Made by a program: the position numbers and the translations under genes. DNA of 64,000 nt from Gammaproteobacteria bacterium (GTDB taxonomy: Bacteria; Pseudomonadota; Gammaproteobacteria; Pseudomonadales; Pseudohongiellaceae), in assembly GCA_019654215.1 (NCBI GenBank), contig BPDI01000001.1, forward strand, positions 102,341-166,340, given 5' to 3'. The notes under the pieces are model-generated. The model was not told the origin of the DNA. It did no database searches and saw only the letters and a list, made by a program, of their open reading frames with translations. Below are positions 9,897-18,860 of the stretch, piece after piece. Position 1 is the stretch's first letter; each line of letters starts with the position of its first letter.

Positions 9897-10757
9897 ATGA
9901 AAAAGAATCTACTTTATTACTTTTGTGTTTTGATTTGTTGCCTTATTACGTTGCGCTCGTTTGCGCAGCCGGAAGGATGGGCGCGCCCATTCGAAGGATT
10001 CCAAATAATCGGCAATCTCTATGGCGTGGGCAGTTATGACTTAAGTGTGTTTCTTATCACTACCGATGAAGGCCCTATTCTTATTAACACCGGGCTGGAA
10101 GACTCTACTCAAATGATTCGTGACAATATGGAATCCCTGGGGTATCGATTGGAAGATATAAGAATACTCCTTACCCAGCAGGCTCACTGGGATCACACTG
10201 CGGCATTGGCCGAAATCAAAGAAGTATCCGGCGCGGAGATGTGGGCGACGGTTGGGGATGCGCGAGTATTAGAAGATGGTGGCTTTAGCGATCCGCATTT
10301 TGGTGGTGAAGAAAGTTTTCGATCTATCGATGTCGACAAAATAATTCGTGATGGCGAAGTGATTCGACTCGGTGATCTGGAGCTAACGGTTTATCACCAT
10401 CCAGGTCATACTGAAGGTAGCTCCAGCTATTCAATGGTGGTTAATGAGAACGGTAGAGATTACAACGTACTGGTTGCCAACATGGGAACTATTAATGCTG
10501 GTAAGCAATTAACGGTTGAGCCAACTTATCCAGGAGTAGCGGAAGATTTTCTCGATACCTATAGAAGACAAAAAGCAATGGATGTTGATGTTTGGGTAGC
10601 AGCACACAATAGTCAGTACAACATGCATGAGAAATATCGTTCCGGCCAGGCTTATGATGCAGATACTTTCGTGGATCCTGCTGGGTTTATTCGAGCAATT
10701 GAACAACTCGAGCAGCGCTACGAAGTGTATGTTTCTGCGGAGCAATCAGGAAATTAA
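9897..10757 (+). CDS. subclass B3-like metallo-beta-lactamase-fold hydrolase, Gln-ligand variant
   Basis: This is a 286-residue exported zinc hydrolase of the metallo-beta-lactamase fold, closest in pattern to subclass B3. The signal peptide ends near SFAQ (residue 24). The zinc motif reads Q95-A-H97-W-D99-H100 in LLTQQAHWDHTAAL, where most B3 enzymes have His at the first position; Gln there is the arrangement of GOB enzymes. The other ligands are His171 in HHPGHTEGSSSY and His237 in VAAHNSQYNMHEK. The length fits B3 enzymes. It lies 15 bp after an amidase lipoprotein gene, so the true substrate may be an environmental amide or lactone rather than an antibiotic. Its stop codon shares the TTAA palindrome with the convergent MFS gene. 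Confidence 0.85.
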   Translation: MKKNLLYYFCVLICCLITLRSFAQPEGWARPFEGFQIIGNLYGVGSYDLSVFLITTDEGPILINTGLEDSTQMIRDNMESLGYRLEDIRILLTQQAHWDHTAALAEIKEVSGAEMWATVGDARVLEDGGFSDPHFGGEESFRSIDVDKIIRDGEVIRLGDLELTVYHHPGHTEGSSSYSMVVNENGRDYNVLVANMGTINAGKQLTVEPTYPGVAEDFLDTYRRQKAMDVDVWVAAHNSQYNMHEKYRSGQAYDADTFVDPAGFIRAIEQLEQRYEVYVSAEQSGN

Positions 10758-11947
10758 TTCCTAGCTTCTGATAGCTTGTTGTTTATAGAGTGGTCGAGAT
10801 TGCGCAGAGTTTTACTGGCTAGGTAGAACACAATTACTGTCACCATTAATAATATAGTCGCTGCAAGAATGCTATTTGCGGCGCCGAAGTTATCTGCTGC
10901 AATGGCCAGTGGGAAAACACCAATAGGGGTAAGCCCAAAAGACAGCATCATAAAACTGCTCATTCTTCCCCTCACGCTATCATCAACTAAAAGTTGAATT
11001 GCTGTATTGTTTACTGTCTGGCTCGCGCTTGCACATACATTTGCAATGAGCAATGGCAACAATGCCACATAGAAATTTCCTGTTTGAGTAAAAACGGCAA
11101 GAAAAACTCCAAACGCAAAGGTGCTGCCAATCATAAGATTGAGCCGGCCAGCATGATCTCCTCTTTGAGCGATCCATACTGCGCCAAGCATGCCTCCCAA
11201 TCCCATGGTCGCCATTAAAATTCCCATACCAGTTTCTTCTGCTTGCCAGGCTTCTTCTGCCAGCACAACTAAAATATTTTGAAACGGCATGACCAGAAAC
11301 ATCGGTACTAAACCGAACAACAAGCAGATTAGCACTGGTCGATGCTCGAGAATGTATTTAAATCCGTAACCAATATCTGCAAGTAGCGGTTTTTTTTCTG
11401 TAATTTTTTCATTGGAATAATTCTTTTCTATTCCCAACATAAAGGCGATAGCGCAAAGATAGAGTGTTATGGAAAGAAGATAAGCGGCAACAAAATCATA
11501 CTGGGCAATTATCACTCCCATCGCTGCTGGTCCGAGTATTCTGTTAAGGTTCATAGAGCCAGCTTGGTATGCCATAGCTCTTTGCAAACGCAGAGGGCCT
11601 ACCACTTTCATCGTAATTGCCATACGCGCTGGCATAATAAAAGGAAAAGCACAGCCTGCAATGAATGCGGTACACAGCATGTGCCAGAATTCGAGTCGTC
11701 CCATTAGTAGTAGCGCAAGGATGAATAATTCATTAGCGACGATCAGGCTCTGACCAAAAATTATTAGACCGCGACGCTCAACTCGATCAGTAATGGCGCC
11801 ACCGAACAACGAGGCGATTACGAGAGGAATTGCTATTACAAGATTGATATAAGCGAGAGCTGTTGCTTCTCCGGTTAGTTCCCATGCCAGCAGCGAGCGA
11901 GTGAGCATTTGTCCCTGCATGGAAAAGAAAAAAGCGAAATTACCCAA
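10754..11947 (-). CDS. MFS exporter (EntS-like MFS_3 type), start uncertain
   Basis: This major facilitator permease has about twelve hydrophobic helices. Its typical MFS loop between TM2 and TM3 is GGAITDRVERRGLI. Similarity of layout is to the enterobactin-exporter-type MFS_3 group. The first possible codon is a TTG at 11947, but the open frame continues upstream with EVFSLSQFRWLFLGNFA, which is the usual MFS N-terminal arginine-helix pattern. No ATG occurs in that frame before a stop near 12063. The true N-terminus therefore extends upstream and probably starts across a frame break. It converges on the metallo-hydrolase gene with overlapping stops and diverges from the NupC gene. The substrate is unknown. 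Confidence 0.75.
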   Translation of the reverse strand: MGNFAFFFSMQGQMLTRSLLAWELTGEATALAYINLVIAIPLVIASLFGGAITDRVERRGLIIFGQSLIVANELFILALLLMGRLEFWHMLCTAFIAGCAFPFIMPARMAITMKVVGPLRLQRAMAYQAGSMNLNRILGPAAMGVIIAQYDFVAAYLLSITLYLCAIAFMLGIEKNYSNEKITEKKPLLADIGYGFKYILEHRPVLICLLFGLVPMFLVMPFQNILVVLAEEAWQAEETGMGILMATMGLGGMLGAVWIAQRGDHAGRLNLMIGSTFAFGVFLAVFTQTGNFYVALLPLLIANVCASASQTVNNTAIQLLVDDSVRGRMSSFMMLSFGLTPIGVFPLAIAADNFGAANSILAATILLMVTVIVFYLASKTLRNLDHSINNKLSEARN

Positions 11948-12167
11948 AAATAGCCAGCGAAACTGGGATAAGGAGAATACTTCTAAGGCGCTTTGCGTAA
12001 CTTGTCCCGCGGCAGATGGTTCTGTTTCCAGAGTAGAAATGATTTTGTCCCGCCAAAAAAATTAGTGAAGATTACCACTGATTACTTAAGGGGTAAGCAA
12101 AAAGCTTTCTTGCATTTAAAGCATGGATCGTGAAATTATCCGCTGAAAATAATAAAGAGATGGTGTT

Positions 12168-13439
12168 TTGTTATACGTTCAAGCCGTCCTCGGCATCTTC
12201 GTATTTATTTCTCTGGCAGTGTTGTTCAGTGAGGACAGAAAAATTCCTCATTGGAAACTAATAGCTGCTGGATTAGGTTTGCAATTTGTCTTTGCCTTCG
12301 TAGTTTTTCAATTCAACCTGTTGCAACAGCTATTAAATGCGATCAACCGTGGCGTATCAGCAATCGTTTATGCAACTGAAGCAGGCACTCTTTTTATATT
12401 CGGCTACTTGGGGGGCGATCCGGTCAACGTGGCCTATCCCTTTGAAGTGGGTGATCCGGGCGCGACGATAATTCTTGCGTTTAGAATCTTGCCATTGATT
12501 CTTATTTTTACTGTGCTTTCCGCAATTCTCTGGCATTACCGCATTCTGCCAGTAATCGTGCGAGGGTTTGCCTATGTGCTGCGGCGAAGTCTCGGAGTAG
12601 GGGGAGCGGTAGGTTTAAGTGCAGCAGCGAACATCTTTATTGGCATGGTTGAGTCACCTGCGCTTATCCGGCCTTATATCAAAGCTTTAACTCGCAGTGA
12701 GTTATTTATTGTTATGTCGGTTGGTATGGCGACAATTGCTGGTACGGTTATGGTGCTCTATTCCGTAATTCTAGAACCACTAATCGGTAACGCTTTAGGC
12801 CATATCTTAACTGCCTCCGTTATTAGTGCGCCGGCAGCAATCATGTTGGCGCTTATCATGGTGCCAGCAAGCAGCTCCGATTCCGCAGATGACATCGCTA
12901 GTGACTCAAAGGATTTTGGACCCAAATATCACAATGTTATGGATGCCATTGCTAGAGGAACCAGCGATGGTGTTGCATTAATGGTTAATGTTGGCGCTAT
13001 GCTCTTAGTATTAGTCGCACTGGTAGCCCTGCTAAATAGTGCGCTATCTGTTATTCCTATGTTGGGTAACGAACCCATAACCCTGCAACGACTATTTGGT
13101 TATATTTTTGCTCCCCTGGTGTGGTTTATGGGAGTGCCATGGTCCGAAGCACAGACTGCAGGATCATTGATGGGCATTAAAACTGCTCTGAATGAGTTAT
13201 TGGCTTTTTTGGCAATGGCGGAGCTTCCTTCGGGGGCTCTTTCCGAAAAGTCGCAGATCATTATGACTTACGCAATTTGCGGCTTCGCGAATTTTGGAAG
13301 TTTGGGAATTATGATTGCCGGCTTAAGTGGTATGTGTAGAGAAAGAGCCCAGGAAATTGTTTCGCTTGCGCCAAAATCTATTCTTTCAGGAACTCTAGCA
13401 ACTTGTTTGACAGGAGCAATAGCAGGATTATTGTATTGA
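12168..13439 (+). CDS. NupC-type concentrative nucleoside transporter
   Basis: This is a 423-residue inner-membrane CNT-family symporter, expected to import nucleosides with Na+ or H+. It has an N-terminal helix pair, then the family's core GLSAAANIFIGMVESPALI and IAGTVMVLYSVIL segments. The C-terminal MGVPWSEAQTAGSLMGIK region and YAICGFANFGSLGIMIAG complete the CNT signature. The start is a TTG at 12168: a stop lies in frame at 12153, no ATG or GTG is available, and AAAGAGATGG lies at a suitable distance. The length is normal for NupC. It diverges from the MFS gene with a 220-bp gap. No salvage gene lies nearby. Confidence 0.88.
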   Translation: MLYVQAVLGIFVFISLAVLFSEDRKIPHWKLIAAGLGLQFVFAFVVFQFNLLQQLLNAINRGVSAIVYATEAGTLFIFGYLGGDPVNVAYPFEVGDPGATIILAFRILPLILIFTVLSAILWHYRILPVIVRGFAYVLRRSLGVGGAVGLSAAANIFIGMVESPALIRPYIKALTRSELFIVMSVGMATIAGTVMVLYSVILEPLIGNALGHILTASVISAPAAIMLALIMVPASSSDSADDIASDSKDFGPKYHNVMDAIARGTSDGVALMVNVGAMLLVLVALVALLNSALSVIPMLGNEPITLQRLFGYIFAPLVWFMGVPWSEAQTAGSLMGIKTALNELLAFLAMAELPSGALSEKSQIIMTYAICGFANFGSLGIMIAGLSGMCRERAQEIVSLAPKSILSGTLATCLTGAIAGLLY

Positions 13440-13537
13440 GTAGCACTAATTAGCGTGTTTTGGTAACAGTTCCTGCCGAATACATCCAAGTAATTCTGAT
13501 TTAAAAAAGACTTACGGATTTCTAAGGCCAGGGCCCG

Positions 13538-13563
13538 CAAAAACAGAAAGCTCCCGACGGAGC
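13538..13563 (-). terminator. weak intrinsic terminator after the M28 peptidase gene
   Basis: On the minus strand a 5-bp GC stem (GCTCC/GGAGC with a GTCG loop) lies 5 bp after the M28 stop codon and is followed by a T-rich run (TTTCTGTTTTT). The stem is short, so efficiency is doubtful, but position and U-tract are right. Confidence 0.45.
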
Positions 13564-13567
13564 GACT

Positions 13568-15244
13568 CTATTGGCGGGCTATACTGGAGGCATCGCGGAT
13601 CGCCTTAAACTCATTCCCTTCAAACCACTCAGGGAAATCGGAGGAATTGGCGAGTTGGGTGACAATTTCGAAGTACATTCGAATGTCTTCGGCGGCCCCA
13701 CTTAAATCCCAGTTTGGATCGTATTCGTCACCCGGCGCATGGTACCGATTATCGGTGTAATCCTGTGCCTGGGCCGCACCCCATTCTCTCCCATTATCGA
13801 CACTATCCTCTCCCGATTCAGCATAGAGAGCAGGAACGCCAACCTTCGCAAAATTAAAATGGTCGGATCGGTAGTAATAGCCGCGCTCTGGATTTGGTTC
13901 TGCAGTTACGTAACGGTCCTGTGCAGAAGCTGCATCTTCTAGATAGTTTTCCAGTTCACTACTGCTTGCACCTACCACTACAACATCGTGCATGCGTCCA
14001 AAAGTATTCAAGTTATCCATATTGATATTGGCCACCGTGGTTTCAATTGGATAGCTAGGGTTCTCTGCATACCACTGCGACCCTAGTAATCCTGATTCCT
14101 CAGCAGTTACAGCAAGAAATACAATTGTCCTATCTGGTGGTTCTTGTTGCATATGCATATCAGCAAGAATCAAAAGTCCGGCAGTTCCAGTGGCATTATC
14201 AGCCGCACCGTTATAAATGTTATCACCTTCGATTTCCGGATTTATACCCAGGTGATCCCAGTGTGCGGTATAGATAATCGTTTCGTCTGGATATTCTGAA
14301 CCTGGAATTGCCGCAATAACATTTTGAGAAGTTGAAGTTCTTACACTGTTCTCGATGCTCACACTTGCCTGGATATCTCCAAGAGGGACAGCTTCGAATC
14401 CAGGTTGTGCTGCCGCTGCTTTAAGCTCTTGATAGTTTAGTCCCGCACCTTCAAAAATTGCTTCGGCAGAACCCAGAGTTAACCAGCCTTCGATCTCGTT
14501 GCGATCTCCATTCAGGTTCTCTGATTCCAAACCAATCTGAGGGCCTGACCAACTGCTACTTACTACTTCCCAACCGTAACCAGCTGGACCAGTTTCATGC
14601 ACGATTAATGCTGCGGCTGCTCCTTGTCTTGCTGCTTCTTCATATTTGTAAGTCCAGCGACCGTAGTAGGTCATAGCATTGCCATTAAAAAGATCTCCAT
14701 CTTGTGTGGCATAACCTGGGTCATTAACTAATATGATTACAGTCTTGTCGGTAACATCTACAGATGCATAGTCATTCCAGTTGCGTTCTGGAGCGACAAT
14801 GCCGTAACCAACAAAAACAACGTCGCTTCCCTGAACAGTTACGTAAGGAATTTGTTGTTGAGTTCCGACCATCATTTCTTCGCCGTAATTAAAGGAAGCC
14901 TCGTAGTCGCTGCCCTGTAGATAAAGAATGGCGTCGCTAGCAGTAGTTAGCTCTGTCACTGCAACAGATTGAAAATACGAATCGCCGTGACCCGGGCCTA
15001 CTCCCAAAGCTGTAAACTTGTCCCGTAAATAGTTAATCGTTAACTCTTCTCCGGGAGTTGCCGGTGCCCGACCCCCATATTCGTCTGAAGCCAAAATGGA
15101 AACGTGCTCGTGCAGTGCATCTTCAATGCTAGTAGCGATGCTATTGTTAGAGCTGTCCGTGGAGTTGACAATATTTTCATTAGAGGAATCGCCGCAGCTT
15201 AAAAGTAATAAGCTAATGGCCAGAGATAGAGTAATATTGCGCAT
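13568..15244 (-). CDS. M28-family zinc aminopeptidase lipoprotein with PA domain
   Basis: This is an exported M28 metallopeptidase of about 558 residues. I chose the ATG at 15244 because it opens a lipoprotein signal (LLLLSCGDSS, Cys17); a longer open frame to 15394 adds an unlikely leader. A PA insert (about residues 120-290) precedes or interrupts the peptidase domain. The zinc and catalytic residues are visible: YTAHWDHLG (His, Asp), GAADNATGTAGLL (Asp), AVTAEESGLLGSQWY (Glu-Glu), ANINMDNLN (Asp) and YYRSDHFNFAKVG (His). It probably trims peptides in the periplasm or at the cell surface. It stands alone between the NupC gene and the sigma-factor operon. Confidence 0.9.
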   Translation of the reverse strand: MRNITLSLAISLLLLSCGDSSNENIVNSTDSSNNSIATSIEDALHEHVSILASDEYGGRAPATPGEELTINYLRDKFTALGVGPGHGDSYFQSVAVTELTTASDAILYLQGSDYEASFNYGEEMMVGTQQQIPYVTVQGSDVVFVGYGIVAPERNWNDYASVDVTDKTVIILVNDPGYATQDGDLFNGNAMTYYGRWTYKYEEAARQGAAAALIVHETGPAGYGWEVVSSSWSGPQIGLESENLNGDRNEIEGWLTLGSAEAIFEGAGLNYQELKAAAAQPGFEAVPLGDIQASVSIENSVRTSTSQNVIAAIPGSEYPDETIIYTAHWDHLGINPEIEGDNIYNGAADNATGTAGLLILADMHMQQEPPDRTIVFLAVTAEESGLLGSQWYAENPSYPIETTVANINMDNLNTFGRMHDVVVVGASSSELENYLEDAASAQDRYVTAEPNPERGYYYRSDHFNFAKVGVPALYAESGEDSVDNGREWGAAQAQDYTDNRYHAPGDEYDPNWDLSGAAEDIRMYFEIVTQLANSSDFPEWFEGNEFKAIRDASSIARQ

Positions 15245-15403
15245 CTTCTGTATCCTTAAAAACAGAATAAATCTTGCAGGTTTTCTGGAAGAAGGAGCAT
15301 ATACGGGATATCGCGAAAGTGTCCAGACTATCTGGCATTTAGATAAGGATAGGCAAAATTTTGCGCCGATCTCCGGCAAGATAGGCGCATTCAACTGCCC
15401 CGT

Positions 15404-15634
15404 CTATTCGCCAAGATATTGAAAACGCTGAATCTTCTTACCACCGATTTCTAAGGTTTCGAAGAACATTTCGAAGGGTCTCACCCAAAGTCCAAACTCA
15501 CCATAGAGAGCGCGATAAAGCACAAGTGGTTCCTGTGTTTCGCTATGGTGGACAATGTCGATCAGCTCGTATTCTTTGTCTTTGTAGTGGCGGTATTTGC
15601 CCCGGGGAATGTCAGCAAATTTACTGCTATTCAT
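15404..15634 (-). CDS. DUF1653 protein
   Basis: This 76-residue small basic-acidic protein matches DUF1653 along its whole length, with GKYRHYKDKEYELIDIVHHS, then VLYRALYGEFGLWVRP and FEMFFETLE. DUF1653 proteins are small SH3-like barrels of unknown biochemical role, often present as single genes. Its start overlaps the stop of the Spy/CpxP-like gene, so it is the last gene of the sigma-factor operon by position. Whether it belongs to the stress response or only shares the transcript is not known. Confidence 0.88.
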   Translation of the reverse strand: MNSSKFADIPRGKYRHYKDKEYELIDIVHHSETQEPLVLYRALYGEFGLWVRPFEMFFETLEIGGKKIQRFQYLGE

Positions 15635-16152
15635 TAGAAATTTAGAGGTGGAGGGGGTCTGCCTACACCGGGGCCGAATTCCGGGCCGATGCGTCCACGC
15701 CTCGCATTGCGACCACCGCGAGGCCCTCGGCGTTGAGTAAATTCTTGCGCCGCGCGCCGTTCTTCATCTGTTAACTCAGAAAGCAAATCAATGGATTGTT
15801 CGTGAGATAATTCCTGGTAGCGATTATTGGCATTTCGCAATTCTCGAAATGCTGCTTGTAATTCTCCAGCATTAAATTCATCGCTACGTATTAACTCATT
15901 AACAAGACGCATGGTTTGAAACATCTCACCACGAATAGGCAGGATTTCTTCGTTACTAGCATCAAGGATTGGTGCCAGTTCTGCCTGTCGTTCTTCGCTT
16001 AGGTCGCGCACTGCCCAGCTAATATTCGGTGGAAATGGTCTCAGTGGAGCATCACGAAATGTAGATATACGATAAGAAATGCCACCAATAAACACCAGGT
16101 TTATTGCTAGCGAGATAATTAGGGTAACTAGAATAAGTTTGCTCCTATTCAT
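15634..16152 (-). CDS. periplasmic Spy/CpxP-like (heavy-metal sensor type) protein
   Basis: This is a 172-residue membrane-anchored periplasmic helical protein. One N-terminal TM helix (residues 6-28) is followed by a mostly alpha-helical domain with two LTXXQ-like segments, LSEERQAELAPIL and LTDEERRAAQEF, as in the CpxP/Spy/CnrX group. It ends in a Gly-Arg-Pro-rich tail containing RRGPRGGRNARRGR and PPPPL. Such proteins bind unfolded proteins or metals and set the activity of a sigma or two-component system. It lies between the putative anti-sigma gene and DUF1653, overlapping both ends by one base, so translation is coupled. A role as periplasmic sensor of the neighbouring sigma factor is inference. 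Confidence 0.78.
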   Translation of the reverse strand: MNRSKLILVTLIISLAINLVFIGGISYRISTFRDAPLRPFPPNISWAVRDLSEERQAELAPILDASNEEILPIRGEMFQTMRLVNELIRSDEFNAGELQAAFRELRNANNRYQELSHEQSIDLLSELTDEERRAAQEFTQRRGPRGGRNARRGRIGPEFGPGVGRPPPPLNF

Positions 16153-16562
16153 CAGTCTTCACTCTCTGATATATCGGTCAAGGCGATCATTGCTAATTCA
16201 TCTTCCCAATAATCAAATTCATCAACTTCGGATGAAATACCAAAGCTATAGTAGTTACCTAAAACGATCCCAAACACCAATGGTAAACAAGCTGCCAAAG
16301 CTGGACGCCACAGATTGGCGCCGAAATTTTCTGTTGGTAGTAACCAAGAAATCAAGCTAACAAACAACGATTGTTGCCTAGGTGATAATGCTTGATTCAA
16401 TACTCTGGTTTCTAATCCGGGAAAATCTGGAACTGCGATTTTGTCCAGGCTCTGTTCTAGCTGAGAGTACTCACTTAGAAGTGAGCGCGCAGATTCATTT
16501 TTTGCTAGAAAGGCCTCTAGATCTTCTCTTAGATCCTCCGGCCACATAGCAGAATCCTGCAC
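16152..16562 (-). CDS. putative anti-sigma factor, single-pass membrane protein
   Basis: This 136-residue protein has an acidic N-terminal cytoplasmic part of about 80 residues (LREDLEAFLAKNESARSLLS), a TM helix near residues 86-105 (ALAACLPLVFGIVLGNYYSF), and a short acidic periplasmic tail. I see no HxxxCxxC zinc motif, so it is not a ZAS-type anti-sigma by sequence. The position directly downstream of an ECF sigma gene and upstream of a Spy-like gene, plus the topology, makes an anti-sigma role likely. It overlaps the Spy-like start. The gap to the sigma stop is 62 bp. Confidence 0.6.
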   Translation of the reverse strand: MQDSAMWPEDLREDLEAFLAKNESARSLLSEYSQLEQSLDKIAVPDFPGLETRVLNQALSPRQQSLFVSLISWLLPTENFGANLWRPALAACLPLVFGIVLGNYYSFGISSEVDEFDYWEDELAMIALTDISESED

Positions 16563-16624
16563 CGTAGATTTCGATTACCTGTGAAAAGTTTCCAAGTTTC
16601 ATGATCTCAGTTTACTCATATCGT

Positions 16625-17222
16625 TTACATTTGACCCGATGACGCGGTTGTCTCGTCGCCGTTGTTGTTGCCGGTATCACCCAATTGTTTGCGCAATGAA
16701 CGTTTCGCTCGAGTGATTACTGATTCCAGCGCTTTGACAGATATGTCCATAATAGAAGCGGCTTCCTTTTGGGAGAATCCAGAGTAGTGACACAACACTA
16801 GTGCGCTACGTTGATTCTCCGGCAAGTTATTGATCGCGTTTTTTAATAGCCGATCTTGTTGCGTTCGAGTTTCGCTTACTTCGTAACTGTCTTGCCAATC
16901 TCTTGGGCTTTCTATCGAATCTGTTCCTTCTTCAATATTTTCCAGTGTTTGAATACTTCCATGCTTTCTTATGTAATCTATACAAAGGTTATGTGCGATT
17001 CGATGCAACCAGGTTGATAATTTCGCTTTTTCAGGTTGCCACTTTTCAGCATTTATCCAAAGTTTTAAAAAAGTTTCCTGAGTTATGTCTTCAGTGTCTT
17101 TCTTTATTACCTAAAATTCTAAAAGCGTAATGACTAATGGATTTGAGATGCTGTTTAACAATAGTCTGATAGGCGAATTGTTCACCATTACAAACTGCAC
17201 GCATCAATTCTTCATCAGTCAT
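16625..17222 (-). CDS. ECF-type RNA polymerase sigma factor (one frameshift)
   Basis: This is a group 4 sigma factor. From the ATG at 17222 the sequence reads MTDEELMRAVCNGEQFAYQT, typical of sigma region 2.1. The frame breaks near 17105 at the -GNKER/DTEDITQETFLKLW junction, the conserved region 2.2-2.3. It then continues as WLHRIAHNLCIDYIRKH (region 2.4) and LPENQRSALVLCHYSGFSQK with EAASIMDISVKALESVITRA (region 4 helix-turn-helix). A single indel restores a protein of about 195 residues, normal for ECF sigmas. It is followed by a putative membrane anti-sigma and a Spy-like sensor and preceded by an EF-hand gene 27 bp upstream. It may activate its own operon. Confidence 0.88.
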
Positions 17223-17249
17223 TACGTTAGGAGAATTAAAAACTTCCTA

Positions 17250-17799
17250 TCAGATTGTTGGCAGAGATTGTCCTCCGTTCTGTCTACCAGGTCCACCACG
17301 ACCTCTCTGTCGGCCGAACCCGCCTCTGCGAGGCGGCTCCAATTCCTCGGCATTCAGGACGCCATCACCATCACGATCCATACGGTCGAATGTAGGGTTC
17401 CTGAAATTCCGCTAGAGTTACTATTTCATCACCATCAGTATCAATGTCATGAAATTGTTTTGTGATTCGCTCAACCATGCGCTCGCGCATTCGCGCTCGA
17501 CGTTCATTGTTTTCAATTGCACCACCCCCGCCTGCATTCGCGCCTCTAGCTCTGGTTCCAGAGCGTGGTCCCCGCATTAGGCGAGCATTAAGAAATTCAT
17601 CCAGAGTTAATACACCATTCTGATCTGTATCGAGCCGGGACAGGTCGTTGATGTTACTTTCTTGAAATTCGACGAAACTAATAATGCCATCTCCATTGCT
17701 GTCCAGGCTTGGTCGTTCCGATGCACGCTCATCGGCCGCTAGGCTTGCACTGCAAATGCCTGAAAACACTACGCCAATACCGAGTCTTAATTTGTGCAT
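17250..17799 (-). CDS. secreted EF-hand calcium-binding protein (one frameshift)
   Basis: This exported protein carries several EF-hand loops. The start at 17799 is chosen because it opens a signal peptide (LGIGVVFSGICSASLAADE) and has AGGAGAAA upstream. Calcium-loop motifs are DSNGDGIISFVEF, DTDQNGVLTLDEF and DTDGDEIVTLAEF. After a frame change near 17395 a fourth loop, DRDGDGVLNAEEL, follows and then a Gly-Arg-rich tail ending at 17250. The Arg/Gly-rich tail resembles that of the Spy-like protein in the same operon. It is the first gene upstream of the sigma factor (27 bp gap). Calcium or another divalent ion may be the signal or the load of this response; this is inference. Confidence 0.82.
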
Positions 17800-17942
17800 G
17801 CTATTTCTCCTGCATTGAAAAGTTAGCCACTTATCTATACGGATCAAACAGGAAAAACCGTCGCCTTCTAACTGGTTGATTTAGCCTGTTCCGTGTAAGC
17901 TTGTTAGTCTCCTCCTATATAAATAGAAGAACGGAGTAAAAC

Positions 17943-18860
17943 ATGACTCTGCGCAAGAATCTCATCACCCCAATTTTCCTATTGGTCTGTCTACAAGCAA
18001 ATTTCGCTATTAGTCAGGAATATGTATTGGATCCAAATTGGCCGAAACCATTACCAGAAGGAATCGAATGGGGTCAGGTGCCAAATGTCACAATTGATGC
18101 CGAAGGGTTCATCTATGCATTTCACCGCTCAGAGCCGCCGGTGTTGAAATTTGATCCAGAAGGAAATCTGGTGGATTCATTTGGAAGTGAAGTCTGGGTG
18201 ACAACACCTCATGGTTTTCGCACAACTCCAGATGGCAACACGATTTGGGCGACAGATTTCAATGCACAACGTGGACACACTATTACCAAAATAGATACGA
18301 ACGGACGTGTTCTCCAACGATTTGGAGCGCGAGGATTTAGTGGAGTAGGTCCTCATACCTTTAATGGTCCGGCGGATGTTGCTCAAGCAGAAGATGGCTC
18401 TTTCTTTGTTGCAGATGGCCATTGGAATAATCGGGTTATTAAGTACGACAAGGATGGTCGCTACCTAATGGAATGGGGTAATAAAGGAACAGGTCCTGGC
18501 GAATTCAATCTTCCCCACACTATCGTGATCGATCGTCGTGGCAGAGTACTAGTAGGTGACCGTGCCAACCTGCGTATTCAAATCTTTACTCAAGAAGGTG
18601 ACTATATTACACAATGGAATCAATTCGGTCGTCCCAGTGGCATGTTTATTGATCAGAATGACATTCTTTATGTAGCTGACTATCAGGAGCTTCGGGGAGT
18701 TACCTATGGTAGCGCAGAAGATGGAACCGTGATGGGTTTTATCGAAGGTTCTGAACCAGAAGGTATTGTGGTAGATGCTGATGGCAACGTATATACCGGT
18801 GAGGTAACCGGCGGTGAAGGCGGCGAAGGCCACATAATTCGTAAATTTATCAAGCAGTAA
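17943..18860 (+). CDS. secreted NHL-repeat beta-propeller protein (second copy)
   Basis: This is a 305-residue exported six-bladed NHL propeller, a paralogue of the protein at 5639-6814. The signal peptide ends near FAISQ. Blades are visible in FNGPADVAQAEDGSFFVADG, FNLPHTIVIDRRGRVLVGDR and LRIQIFTQEGDYITQWNQF, the last nearly matching RIQIFTQDGEWLDTWYQF of the first copy. It is shorter than the first copy by about 85 residues, mostly at the N-terminus, and lacks its Cys pair. ACGGAG precedes the ATG by 6 bases. It may be PAL-like or simply a binding scaffold. It stands alone between the divergent EF-hand operon and korA. Confidence 0.8.
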   Translation: MTLRKNLITPIFLLVCLQANFAISQEYVLDPNWPKPLPEGIEWGQVPNVTIDAEGFIYAFHRSEPPVLKFDPEGNLVDSFGSEVWVTTPHGFRTTPDGNTIWATDFNAQRGHTITKIDTNGRVLQRFGARGFSGVGPHTFNGPADVAQAEDGSFFVADGHWNNRVIKYDKDGRYLMEWGNKGTGPGEFNLPHTIVIDRRGRVLVGDRANLRIQIFTQEGDYITQWNQFGRPSGMFIDQNDILYVADYQELRGVTYGSAEDGTVMGFIEGSEPEGIVVDADGNVYTGEVTGGEGGEGHIIRKFIKQ

